Made by a program: the position numbers and the translations under genes. A DNA stretch of 6,176 bases, from the NCBI GenBank assembly GCA_950071955.1, contig CATMOC010000245.1, positions 1 through 6,176 on the forward strand. The letters run 5' to 3'. The notes under the pieces were generated by a model, which did no database searches, was not told the origin of the DNA, and saw nothing but the letters and a program-made list of their open reading frames with translations. The stretch's first letter is position 1. Each line of letters begins with the position of its first letter. This stretch comes from an uncultured Mesorhizobium sp. (lineage in GTDB: Bacteria; Pseudomonadota; Alphaproteobacteria; Rhizobiales; Rhizobiaceae). This document shows positions 1 to 5,971 of this stretch, piece after piece.

Positions 1-189
1 GGCGATCGCCTCGCTTCCGAGATCCTCAATCCCCGAAAGGGTTGCCTCGAGCGCGGCGGGGTCCCGCGCGATCAGGCCGAGCCGCGCGCCAGTCCTGGCG
101 AAGCGCCGGGCGGTGGCGCGGCCGACACCGGCGGTGGCGCCGGTGATGACGACAACCTCCGCCGGACCGTACTTCTCGGATCGGGGCAT
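1..189 (-). CDS. Short-chain dehydrogenase/reductase, N-terminal part (truncated by window edge)
   Basis: The visible 63 residues form the start of a Rossmann fold: a beta strand leading into the nucleotide-binding loop TGATAGVG (residues 16-23, the SDR TGxxxGxG motif), helix one, and a second strand ending LIARD. An Arg right after strand two (residue 42) is typical of NADP(H)-preferring SDRs. The catalytic Ser-Tyr-Lys lies beyond the left edge, so the substrate cannot be read. The ATG at 189 is preceded on the minus strand by GAGAGG about 6 nt upstream, a good ribosome binding site. The gene follows the histidine kinase in the same direction, but the 120-nt gap carries its own EcfG-type promoter (272-296), so separate expression under stress is likely. 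The family is confident; the exact role is unknown. Confidence 0.85.
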   Translation of the reverse strand, partial: MPRSEKYGPAEVVVITGATAGVGRATARRFARTGARLGLIARDPAALEATLSGIEDLGSEAIA

Positions 190-271
190 CTCTTGCCTCT
201 CGGGGTGAGTTTTCTCTTGGCCCGTTTGCCGCCGGTGAGCGAACCTGCGCCAGCGTACGCGCCTCGGAGAT

Positions 272-296
272 AACAGGTGAAATCCCGGCCGGTTCC
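272..296 (-). promoter_or_regulatory. EcfG/RpoE2-type promoter of the partial SDR
   Basis: On the minus strand a -35 element GGAAC (296-292) is followed by 16 nt and then TGTT (275-272). This matches the general-stress consensus GGAAC-N16/17-cGTT at four of the five -35/-10 core features, with T for c before GTT. Transcription would start near 265, giving a leader of about 75 nt before the ATG at 189. The -35 lies just after the stop codon of the kinase gene (310). Confidence 0.6.
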
Positions 297-309
297 GGCC
301 AAATCCCGT

Positions 310-1851
310 CTAGACTTTCAGCGTGCTCGCAACGGGATTGACGAGCGGGAAGCGAACCTCGAAATCGAGGCCACCCTCCCCTTTCAACCTGTGCTCTCCC
401 TCCAGCTGGCGTACGAAGCTGTCGATGAGCCGCATGCCGAGGCCGGACCTCTCACGCGGCTCGCCGAAGCCGACTCCATCGTCGAGGATGGCAAGGCGTA
501 TGTCGTCGCCGTCGGTATCCAGCCTGATCGTGATCGTTCCCTTGGCGTTGCCGGGAAAGGCGTGCTTGAGCGAGTTCGAGACGACTTCCGTGACAAGAAG
601 ACCGACCACCATGGACCGCTCAGGGTCGAGCGCGAGCGACTTCATGTCGAAGCGCAACTCGCTGACGCCGTCGAAGGACGAGCGCACGCCTTCGGCAATG
701 TTGCGGATGTAGTGATCGAGCTTGATGGCCTCGAGGCGGTCGGAGCGGTAGATCTGTTCGTGGACGGCGGCCATGGCGGCGATGCGGCCGGCCAGATCCC
801 GCTTGGAATCCGGCGGCAGCGGTTGCAGCCTGATGAGCGAGGTGACCGTCTGGAGGTTGTTCTTGACGCGATGGTGGACTTCGCGGAGCAGGAGCCGGTT
901 CTGCGCCAGCGCATCCTCCAGCTCCTCGCGGCGACGGCTGTCGTGGGAAAGAAGACGGAATACCCAGCCCGCAAACCCGGCAAGACCGAGGAAGATCGGA
1001 ACCGCGCCGAAGCCGATCCTGAACATCCGCATACGGAAATCGCTCAAGACGGTTTCGGTCGAGACCGCCGCGACGGCCACAAGGGGTGCGCCCGCCACGC
1101 GGTAATAGCCTACAAGCCGCGACGCGCCGTCGGCCGGCGACGCTTCCGAACGGTAGGTGCCTGACGGAGCTTCGGGAAGATAGTGCGTGAAGAGGACATG
1201 GTCGCTCAGGCTGATCGAGCGCTCCAGCGACGGGAACCGCGTGACGACCCAGCCGTCGTCGCCGACGATGCTCGCGGACGAATCGCGGCCGAGGTTCAGG
1301 GACACCCAGAAATCGGCGATGAGATCGGAGGGGACGACGATCGCCGCGATGCCGGCGAACTCCCCGTCCCTGACGAGGCGTCGTCCGATGACGAAGCTCT
1401 GGTGGTTCGTCGCCCGGTCGACGAGCAGCCTCGATATGACGAAATTCTCCCCGCCGCGCAGTGCCTGAAAATACTCGCGGTCCCCGATCTCTACCTCGTC
1501 CTCCGTGGGAGCGGTCGACAGAAGCTCGTGGCCGGTGCGGTCGAAGACGCGAACCACGACATTGGCCGGCAATCCGGCTACGGCATTGTCCATGTCGCCG
1601 AGCTCGGCCGAACCCAGGAGTTCGGGCCGGAAGCCGATCGTATCGTCGATGCGGCCCAGAGATTGCCGGCTGGCTTCGACTATCCACTGGAAGTGCGCGG
1701 CGATCGTCTTGGCCGCCGCCGCCGCACGCTGTTCGCCCTGGTCGAGCGTGTCGCGGTATCCCTGCCACACGAACAGGCCGCTGATGAAAATGACGAAGAG
1801 GAAAAGCGCAAGCGCAAGCCCGAGCGCCGCCAGCGGCGTCCTCATTCTCAT
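310..1851 (-). CDS. Membrane sensor histidine kinase, HisKA_2 type with periplasmic Cache/PDC-like sensor
   Basis: Inner-membrane sensor kinase of 513 residues. Segment 7-29 is a strongly hydrophobic first membrane helix. About 250 periplasmic residues follow, with PDC/Cache-like features such as a DREYF motif (124-128) and a later IGRRLVRDGEFAG stretch. The second membrane helix is at about 280-300. The dimerisation/phosphoacceptor helix has EVHHRVKNNLQ with the phospho-His at 326 or 327, diagnostic of HisKA_2. The ATPase has N-box Glu422/Asn426, the G1 box DDGVGFG (457-463) and the G2 box GLG (470-472), so it looks catalytically complete. It has no receiver domain and no adjacent response regulator, so it is an orphan kinase. 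In Alphaproteobacteria many HWE/HisKA_2 kinases signal to PhyR, and that partner is an inference here. The ATG at 1851 was chosen because GAGG lies 4 nt upstream and it directly precedes the first membrane helix. An ATG at 1845 is also possible. Starts at 1902 or 1977 (GTG) have poor or no ribosome binding site. Confidence 0.9.
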   Translation of the reverse strand: MRMRTPLAALGLALALFLFVIFISGLFVWQGYRDTLDQGEQRAAAAAKTIAAHFQWIVEASRQSLGRIDDTIGFRPELLGSAELGDMDNAVAGLPANVVVRVFDRTGHELLSTAPTEDEVEIGDREYFQALRGGENFVISRLLVDRATNHQSFVIGRRLVRDGEFAGIAAIVVPSDLIADFWVSLNLGRDSSASIVGDDGWVVTRFPSLERSISLSDHVLFTHYLPEAPSGTYRSEASPADGASRLVGYYRVAGAPLVAVAAVSTETVLSDFRMRMFRIGFGAVPIFLGLAGFAGWVFRLLSHDSRRREELEDALAQNRLLLREVHHRVKNNLQTVTSLIRLQPLPPDSKRDLAGRIAAMAAVHEQIYRSDRLEAIKLDHYIRNIAEGVRSSFDGVSELRFDMKSLALDPERSMVVGLLVTEVVSNSLKHAFPGNAKGTITIRLDTDGDDIRLAILDDGVGFGEPRERSGLGMRLIDSFVRQLEGEHRLKGEGGLDFEVRFPLVNPVASTLKV

Positions 1852-2093
1852 GGCACCTCGTCCGATCCTGCTTATTCGAATCGGGAAGGTAGTGCCTTTC
1901 ATCGACGGTTTGAAGCCGTTACGTCCTTCCACTCGCGGCGCACCCTTTCCGATGCCCGCGAGAACCCGTGCGGCCACTGCCTAACGGTGATTCGCGTGAA
2001 CCTTTGCCCCCACAGCGAGTTCTGTCGAGGACAGACAACGATCGAGCCGAGCGGCCCGCAATCGGCCGCCCGGCGAGAAAACCGGAGGTTCTC
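1852..2093. other. Divergent intergenic region between kinase and DUF3008 gene
   Basis: This 242-nt region separates the two divergent start codons. Apart from the symmetric promoter-like site at 1997-2023 and the DUF3008 ribosome binding site (GGAGG at 2084-2088), I see no RNA gene, terminator or repeat. If the site at 1997-2023 drives the kinase, its leader would be about 140 nt, long enough for further control, though no recognisable riboswitch or attenuator is visible. Confidence 0.5.
1997..2023. promoter_or_regulatory. Two-fold symmetric EcfG-like divergent promoter (kinase / DUF3008)
   Basis: The core is GAAC (1998-2001), 17 nt, then GTTC (2019-2022). On the plus strand it reads TGAAC-N16-aGTT, pointing to the DUF3008 gene with a leader of about 65 nt. 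On the minus strand it reads AGAAC-N17-GTT, pointing to the kinase gene. Both readings lack the first G of the GGAAC consensus, so the site is weaker than the others in this window, but the spacing is identical. Confidence 0.42.
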
Positions 2094-2282
2094 ATGCCTG
2101 CCAAATCCAAGTCCCAGCAGAAGGCGGCCGGGGCCGCGCTTGCCGCGAAGCGCGGCGACATCAAGAAGAGCGAGCTCAAGGGCGCGTCCAAGAGCATGGA
2201 GAAATCCATGACCGAGAAGGAACTCCATGACATGGCCTCGACCAAGCGCAAGGGAAAGCCGGAGCACAAGTCGGACTCCTGA
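2094..2282 (+). CDS. DUF3008 family small basic protein
   Basis: A 62-residue, Lys/Ser/Ala-rich, highly charged protein with no membrane segment or signal peptide. The N-terminal MPAKSKSQQKAAGAALAAKR, the central KGASKSM segment (29-35), and EKELHDMASTKRKGKPEH near the C-terminus are the hallmarks of DUF3008 (a family of about 60 residues, so this is full length). Its biochemical function is unknown; the basic, probably disordered composition would suit nucleic-acid binding or desiccation/stress protection, which is inference. The ATG at 2094 has a strong GGAGG 5 nt upstream (2084-2088), so the longer open frame starting at 1968 is not the real gene. It lies 53 nt before the DUF427 gene in the same direction, probably as one transcript, behind a weak EcfG-like promoter (1997-2021). 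Confidence 0.85.
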   Translation: MPAKSKSQQKAAGAALAAKRGDIKKSELKGASKSMEKSMTEKELHDMASTKRKGKPEHKSDS

Positions 2283-2335
2283 CGACCGCGAGACCGCGTC
2301 TTTCCGACTGAACAAGTCTTGGAATGGGATAACAG

Positions 2336-2719
2336 ATGCAGACGACAGCGACGAAGAGCCTGGAGCCGTTTCGCGGCACGGTGAACGTGATGTTCCGCGA
2401 TGCCATGATCGCGTCGACGGACCGGGCCATCGTGGTCAAGGAGCCTGGCAGGGCGTCACTCTATTACATTCCCTTCGACCACATCTATTTCGAGTTCCTC
2501 AAGCAATCGCCGACCACACGGAAGCTGGAGGAGGGCGAGGCGCGGTTCTGGAACGTCAGCGCGGTCGGAGAATCGGCCGACGACGTCATGTGGGCCTTTG
2601 ATGCGCCCGCCGTGGACTACGGCCTCCTGCGCTCCCACGGCGCCTTCGATTCAGACAAGGTTACTGTCGAGGCGATCGAAGAGCCCGATACGGAACACCG
2701 CGTCCACTGGCCGCGCTGA
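2336..2719 (+). CDS. DUF427 family protein
   Basis: A 127-residue soluble protein of the DUF427 family, which folds as a small beta-rich domain of unknown function. The supporting segments are a beta-rich N-terminal strand pair ending in SLYYIP (41-46), the acidic/aromatic stretch FDHIYFEFL (47-55), the family-typical GEARFWNV (67-74), WAFDAP (86-91) and HGAFDSDKV (101-109). Many DUF427 proteins have a CPxKG-like motif just before the GEAxYW stretch; here it is KLEEGEARFW, with no Cys in the whole protein. The ribosome binding site is weak (GGGA, 2326-2329). No terminator or promoter is evident in the 53 nt after DUF3008, so co-transcription is likely. The gene converges on topoisomerase IB with 40 nt between the stop codons and no clear hairpin. 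Family assignment is good; function is unknown. Confidence 0.82.
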   Translation: MQTTATKSLEPFRGTVNVMFRDAMIASTDRAIVVKEPGRASLYYIPFDHIYFEFLKQSPTTRKLEEGEARFWNVSAVGESADDVMWAFDAPAVDYGLLRSHGAFDSDKVTVEAIEEPDTEHRVHWPR

Positions 2720-2759
2720 AGTCCCGCCCTGCCCACATTTCGCCCGCCGCTGCCCGGCA

Positions 2760-3821
2760 CTACTGGTGCCGCGCGCGCAGCCAGCGCAGGACGGTCGATT
2801 CGTCCTCGTCGAGACCCTGAAGGGGCTTTCGCGTGCGGCGGCGGATTTCGGCGATTTCTTCCGACAGCCTGCCCTGTTCCCAGCTCTCGATGACGATCGG
2901 GTGGATGTAGCACCGGCGGCAGACGGCGCGCGTGTTGCGCAGCCGCGCCGCCACCTTGTCGATCACCTCGTTGGTCGTTCGGGTCAGTTCGCGTTTGGTC
3001 GACGGATGTTCCTTCTGCGCGAACATGTCGGCGGCGTAAATGGTTGCCGACCACGTGCGGAAGTGCTTCGAGCTGAAATCCGGCCCGGCCGTCTCGTGGA
3101 TGTACCGGTTGACGTCGTGCGAGTGGACGGGCCGCCGCGTGCCCTCCTCGTCGAGATACTGGAACAGGTGCTGACCCGGCAGTTCCTCGATGGCACCGAC
3201 GATGCGCGCGATGCGCCTGTCGGTAAGCTGCAGCTTCCATTCCTGGCCCGACTTGCCGACGAATGAAAAGCGGATGCGCTGGCCCTCGACCTCCACGTGA
3301 CGGCTGCGCAAGGTCGTCAGGCCGAAGCTCTTGTTGTCGCGCGTGTAGGCGTCGTTGCCGATACGGATCAGCGTGTTGTCGAGCAGCCAGACGATGGAGG
3401 CGAGAACGCGCTCGCGCGGGGTACCGCGCCGGCGCAGGTCCTGGTCCACGCGCTCCCTGATCCTGGGCAGGGCGCCGGCGAAATCGACCAGCGAGGAGAA
3501 CTTCGCCTCGTCGCGACAGGCCGTCCACCCCGGATGGTAGCGGTACTGCTTGCGCCCTTTCTGGTCGCGGCCAGTCGCCTGAATGTGCCCCGCAGGGTCC
3601 GGCGAGATCCACACGTCGGTCCAGGCCGGCGGAATGGCGAGCGACTTGATGCGGGCGATTGCGTCCAGGTCCCCCAGCCGCCGCCCCTCGGGCGTGAAAA
3701 AGGTAAAACCCTTGCCGACGCGACGGCGGCGGATGCCCGGCTCGATGTCGCTGACATAGGCGAGGTCCGCCCGCGCAGCCGACAGTTCGCGCGCGGCGCT
3801 GGCGGTGGGTACCGTATCCAT
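2760..3821 (-). CDS. DNA topoisomerase IB (poxvirus/eukaryote-like)
   Basis: A 353-residue type IB topoisomerase, which relaxes positive and negative supercoils through a 3'-phosphotyrosyl intermediate without ATP. The N-terminal domain (about 20-115) has the family segments RRRVGKGF, SLAIPPAWTDVWI and HIQATGRDxKGRKQYRYHP. The catalytic domain has the full active site: Arg153 (LIRIGN), Lys190 (VGKSG), Arg255 (KHFRTW) and the nucleophile Tyr305 (RRCYIHP), matching vaccinia Arg130, Lys167, Arg223 and Tyr274. Length is normal for bacterial members and nothing is missing. It starts 10 nt after the stop of the upstream SDR gene. The only ribosome-binding match is AGG touching the ATG, so translation is probably coupled to the SDR. 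The pairing with an EcfG-type promoter suggests a role in stress-phase DNA maintenance (inference). Confidence 0.95.
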   Translation of the reverse strand: MDTVPTASAARELSAARADLAYVSDIEPGIRRRRVGKGFTFFTPEGRRLGDLDAIARIKSLAIPPAWTDVWISPDPAGHIQATGRDQKGRKQYRYHPGWTACRDEAKFSSLVDFAGALPRIRERVDQDLRRRGTPRERVLASIVWLLDNTLIRIGNDAYTRDNKSFGLTTLRSRHVEVEGQRIRFSFVGKSGQEWKLQLTDRRIARIVGAIEELPGQHLFQYLDEEGTRRPVHSHDVNRYIHETAGPDFSSKHFRTWSATIYAADMFAQKEHPSTKRELTRTTNEVIDKVAARLRNTRAVCRRCYIHPIVIESWEQGRLSEEIAEIRRRTRKPLQGLDEDESTVLRWLRARHQ

Positions 3822-3831
3822 CCTGCGCAGG

Positions 3832-4812
3832 TCAGTATCCCCCGATGATCGGCAGGATCTCGCCGGTGATGTAGCTGGAGCAGTGGGACGAGGCGAAGAA
3901 GACGTAAGCCGGCGCGATCTCCTCCGGCTGGGCTGGGCGCTTCATCTTCGTCCCGGCGCCGAACTGTTCGACCTGCTCGGGCGGGCGTTCGGACGGGTTA
4001 AGCGGCGTCCAGACGGGACCGGGCGCGACGGCGTTGACGCGGATGCCGCGCGGCAGAAGGTTGGACGACAGCGCCTTGGTGAAAGCGTGGATGCCGCCCT
4101 TGGTCATGGAATAGTCGATGAGTTCCTTGCTGCCGTCGATGCCGGTTATCGAGCCGGTGTTGATGATCGTCGAACCGGACGTCATGTGCTCGACGGCGGC
4201 CTTCGCCATGTGGAAATAGCCGTAGAGATTGGTCTTGAGGGTCGTGTCGAAATGCTCTTCCGTGAGATCGCCGAGGTCGGAGGCGTGGTACTGGAAGGCG
4301 GCGTTGTTGACGAGGATGTCGAGATTGCCGAACTCGCGCACCGCCTTCTCGACCGCCTGCCGGCAGAAATCCGCCTCCGTCACGTCGCCGGCGATGAGGA
4401 GGCAGCGGCGGCCCTCGTCGACCACGGCCAGCCGCGTCTCCTCCGCGTCGTCGTCCTCGCTCAGATAGACGATAGCGACATCTGCGCCCTCGCGCGCGAA
4501 GAGGACGGCCACGGCGCGGCCGATCCCCGAATCGCCGCCGGTGATGAGCGCGACCTTTCCTTCCAGCTTCTTCGATCCGAGATAATAAGGCGCGTCATAC
4601 ATGGGCGCCGGGTCGAGCGCGGCTTCGTCGCCGGGCTTGGGCTGGTGCTGCCTGGGAAAGGGCGGCACCGGATACTCCCGTGCACCGACCTGCACGGCGC
4701 CATTCGAAGAGGAGTTGCCGCGGTCGGCGTCCGCCTTGTCCACCTGACGCTGGATCGAGCGCTGCCTGGAGACTTCGTCGGCTGCGTCCTTGCGAAATTC
4801 GCCATCGGCCAT
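3832..4812 (-). CDS. SDR family oxidoreductase, YghA / general stress protein 39 type
   Basis: A 326-residue NAD(P)-dependent short-chain dehydrogenase. Residues 47-95 have the YghA-like leader PVPPFPRQHQPKPG and MYDAPYYLGSKKLEGK, then the cofactor loop TGGDSGIG (91-98). Further on come NNAA (169-172), Asn195, and the catalytic Ser221, Tyr234 and Lys238 (YSMTK). PGPVWTPL follows the active site and the protein ends IIGGY. This subgroup includes E. coli YghA and Bacillus general stress protein 39, whose natural substrates are poorly defined; a role against reactive aldehydes or redox stress is inference. The first 45 residues are hydrophilic and go beyond the usual leader. The ATG at 4812 has GAGAGGA about 9 nt upstream, and it starts before the conserved leader; the in-frame start at 4995 would run through the promoter region and is rejected. 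It is the first gene of a probable operon with topoisomerase IB, behind the EcfG-type promoter at 4883-4907. Confidence 0.93.
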   Translation of the reverse strand: MADGEFRKDAADEVSRQRSIQRQVDKADADRGNSSSNGAVQVGAREYPVPPFPRQHQPKPGDEAALDPAPMYDAPYYLGSKKLEGKVALITGGDSGIGRAVAVLFAREGADVAIVYLSEDDDAEETRLAVVDEGRRCLLIAGDVTEADFCRQAVEKAVREFGNLDILVNNAAFQYHASDLGDLTEEHFDTTLKTNLYGYFHMAKAAVEHMTSGSTIINTGSITGIDGSKELIDYSMTKGGIHAFTKALSSNLLPRGIRVNAVAPGPVWTPLNPSERPPEQVEQFGAGTKMKRPAQPEEIAPAYVFFASSHCSSYITGEILPIIGGY

Positions 4813-4882
4813 GTTGTATTTTCCTCTCGTCTCCCGGCAAGGAAACTCCAGCCGTCGTGATCGTTCGTCTCCGAGGAACAGA

Positions 4883-4907
4883 AATCGTTTTGGGCGATGC
4901 TTGTTCC
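4883..4907 (-). promoter_or_regulatory. EcfG/RpoE2-type promoter of the SDR-topoisomerase IB operon
   Basis: On the minus strand GGAAC (4907-4903) is followed by 16 nt and GATT (4886-4883). This satisfies the looser RpoE2 form GGAAC-N18-TT and differs from GGAAC-N16-cGTT in the -10. The expected start is near 4876, about 65 nt upstream of the ATG at 4812. A plus-strand GGAACA (4875-4880) mirrors the -35 TGTTCC (4902-4907) but has no matching -10 for the glycosylase gene. Confidence 0.55.
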
Positions 4908-4987
4908 CGAAGGGCATCCGGAGAGACGGAGACGCCCGACGGTGGCCGGCACCAGCGGTCGAGTGGCGGAGAAGAGAAAGAAACTTC

Positions 4988-5554
4988 ATGAGCAACGCGT
5001 TCGATGCGAGATTCTACGACCGTCACGTCGCGGACGTCGCGCAGCGTCTGATCGGCGCCGCGCTTTCACTCGACGGCGTGGGCGGGATGATCGTGGAGAC
5101 GGAGGCCTACGACCGGGACGATCCCGCCTCGCACAGCTTTGCCGGGGCGACCGCGCGCAACGCCGCGATGTTCGGTCCGGCCGGGCACGCCTATGTCTAC
5201 CGCTCCTACGGGCTGCACTGGTGTTTCAACATCGTGTGCCGCCCGGGCGCGGCCGTGCTCGTACGGGCGCTGGAGCCGGTGAGCGGCATCCCCGCGATGA
5301 TCCGCAGACGCGGCATGGAGGATCTGCGCTCGCTCTGCTCCGGACCGGGGAAATTGTGCCAGGCTCTCGCGATCGGCGGCGAGCACAACGGGCTGCCGCT
5401 CGCGCACGGATCGCTGCGACTCGAACTTCCCGACAGGCCGTGCGAGGTGACGGCGGGAACGCGGATCGGCATCAGCAAGGCCAGGGATCACAACTGGCGC
5501 TTCGGCCTCGCCGGGTCGAAATTCGTAAGCAGGGCCTTTCCGACGACGCGCTAG
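4988..5554 (+). CDS. 3-methyladenine DNA glycosylase (AAG/MPG family)
   Basis: A 188-residue alkylpurine DNA glycosylase that excises damaged purines such as 3-methyladenine or hypoxanthine at the start of base excision repair. The AAG fold signature is complete: IVETEAY (35-41), with catalytic Glu39 equal to human Glu125 and Tyr41 equal to Tyr127; His49 in ASHSFAG, equal to His136; RNAAMFGPAGHAYVYRSYG (57-75), with Tyr71 and Tyr74 equal to the lesion-stacking Tyr159 and Tyr162; and Asn81, equal to Asn169. SGPGKLCQAL (118-127) is the conserved C-terminal motif. Length is normal for bacterial members (about 180-200). The ATG at 4988 fits the family N-terminus; the preceding ribosome binding site is poor (GGAGAAG at 4968-4974, 13 nt away). 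It is divergent from the SDR-TopIB operon, and no good promoter of its own is visible. Confidence 0.93.
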   Translation: MSNAFDARFYDRHVADVAQRLIGAALSLDGVGGMIVETEAYDRDDPASHSFAGATARNAAMFGPAGHAYVYRSYGLHWCFNIVCRPGAAVLVRALEPVSGIPAMIRRRGMEDLRSLCSGPGKLCQALAIGGEHNGLPLAHGSLRLELPDRPCEVTAGTRIGISKARDHNWRFGLAGSKFVSRAFPTTR

Positions 5555-5726
5555 CGGGTCAGGAACGAGAGCGCGCCTGCCGACGACCTCGGATGCGGGA
5601 AGCCACCGCCGCGGTTAGCATCGCGGCCACGCCGCTGATGGAGGGTCATCGTCGTCAGGGGGCGACCGCGCCGTCTTGCCATGCATCTGGCGCTCCAAGC
5701 CTATAGGAGATGCCGCGGGCCGCCTG
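5555..5726. other. Convergent intergenic region, nothing recognised
   Basis: These 172 nt lie between the stop codons of the glycosylase (+) and the DUF2188 gene (-). I see no convincing gene, promoter or U-tailed terminator hairpin. A GGAAC at about 5569 has no -10 at the right distance. Confidence 0.4.
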
Positions 5727-5966
5727 TCATCCCTTCACGTCCGTCTCCGGGCGTGCGTCCCCAGAGGCCTGCTCCTCGTGCCAGGTGCCGCTCTCGTCCT
5801 GGTATTCGATCGCCGCGTTCTCACCGGCCAGGCGATGTTCGGCAGCGGCACCTCGGGCTGCTTCCGCGGCTTCGTCGTGGGAGGGATACGTCTCGGAAAA
5901 GACGTCGCCGACCTTGTACGCCCAGGCGCCATCGTGCTCGACGACTTCGTAGGTGATGCGCGTCAT
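5727..5966 (-). CDS. DUF2188 family small protein
   Basis: A 79-residue acidic, soluble protein. The N-terminus MTRITYEVVEHDGAWAYKVG (1-20), followed by a predicted strand and a DEAAEAARGAA helix (31-41), fits DUF2188: a YxVVxHDGxWAV-like opening, a short beta segment, then an alpha helix of the form xxEAxxAAR. The tail after residue 60 is hydrophilic and probably disordered. DUF2188 proteins are small and of unknown function; they often lie near stress genes. The ATG at 5966 has GAGGA about 8 nt upstream (complement of 5975-5980), so the longer frame starting at 6047 is rejected, since it would cover the promoter. It diverges from ku, and its start lies about 30 nt from the expected transcription start of the EcfG-type promoter at 6002-6026. 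It converges on the glycosylase gene. Confidence 0.78.
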   Translation of the reverse strand: MTRITYEVVEHDGAWAYKVGDVFSETYPSHDEAAEAARGAAAEHRLAGENAAIEYQDESGTWHEEQASGDARPETDVKG

Positions 5967-5971
5967 GTCGC

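Noticed and set aside
287..300. GGCCGG-TT-CCGGCC as a terminator hairpin after the kinase gene
   Set aside because: The loop is too tight for the full stem and no T-run follows on the minus strand; the TTCC is better explained as the -35 of the EcfG-type promoter at 272-296.
1852..1977. Upstream kinase starts at 1902 (ATG) and 1977 (GTG)
   Set aside because: They would add a polar, Arg-rich stretch ahead of the first membrane helix, and they lack a good ribosome binding site; the ATG at 1851 has GAGG.
277..2211. Long plus-strand reading frames (277-1164 and 1183-2211) opposite the histidine kinase
   Set aside because: They lie antisense to a kinase with complete motifs, have no recognisable domain and no ribosome binding site, and are expected as mirror frames in GC-rich DNA.
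2720..2759. Bidirectional terminator between the converging DUF427 and topoisomerase IB genes
   Set aside because: The 40 nt contain no clear stem-loop or T-run on either strand.
2598..4860. Long plus-strand reading frames (2598-3266, 3297-3848, 3805-4860) opposite topoisomerase IB and the SDR
   Set aside because: The products have no family resemblance and the minus-strand genes have full active sites; these are GC-driven shadows.
4875..4899. Plus-strand GGAAC (4875-4879) as an EcfG promoter for the glycosylase gene
   Set aside because: At the required spacing the sequence is GATG rather than cGTT, so the -10 is missing; kept only as an inverted-repeat observation.
4790..4987. Longer glycosylase frame starting at 4790
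   Set aside because: The added 66 residues are Arg-rich with no family match and would overlap the divergent SDR start and promoter; the family N-terminus fits the ATG at 4988.
5551..5682. Minus-strand 43-codon frame between the glycosylase and DUF2188 genes
   Set aside because: It has no ribosome binding site, an Arg/Gly-rich composition typical of non-coding GC-rich DNA, and no family resemblance.
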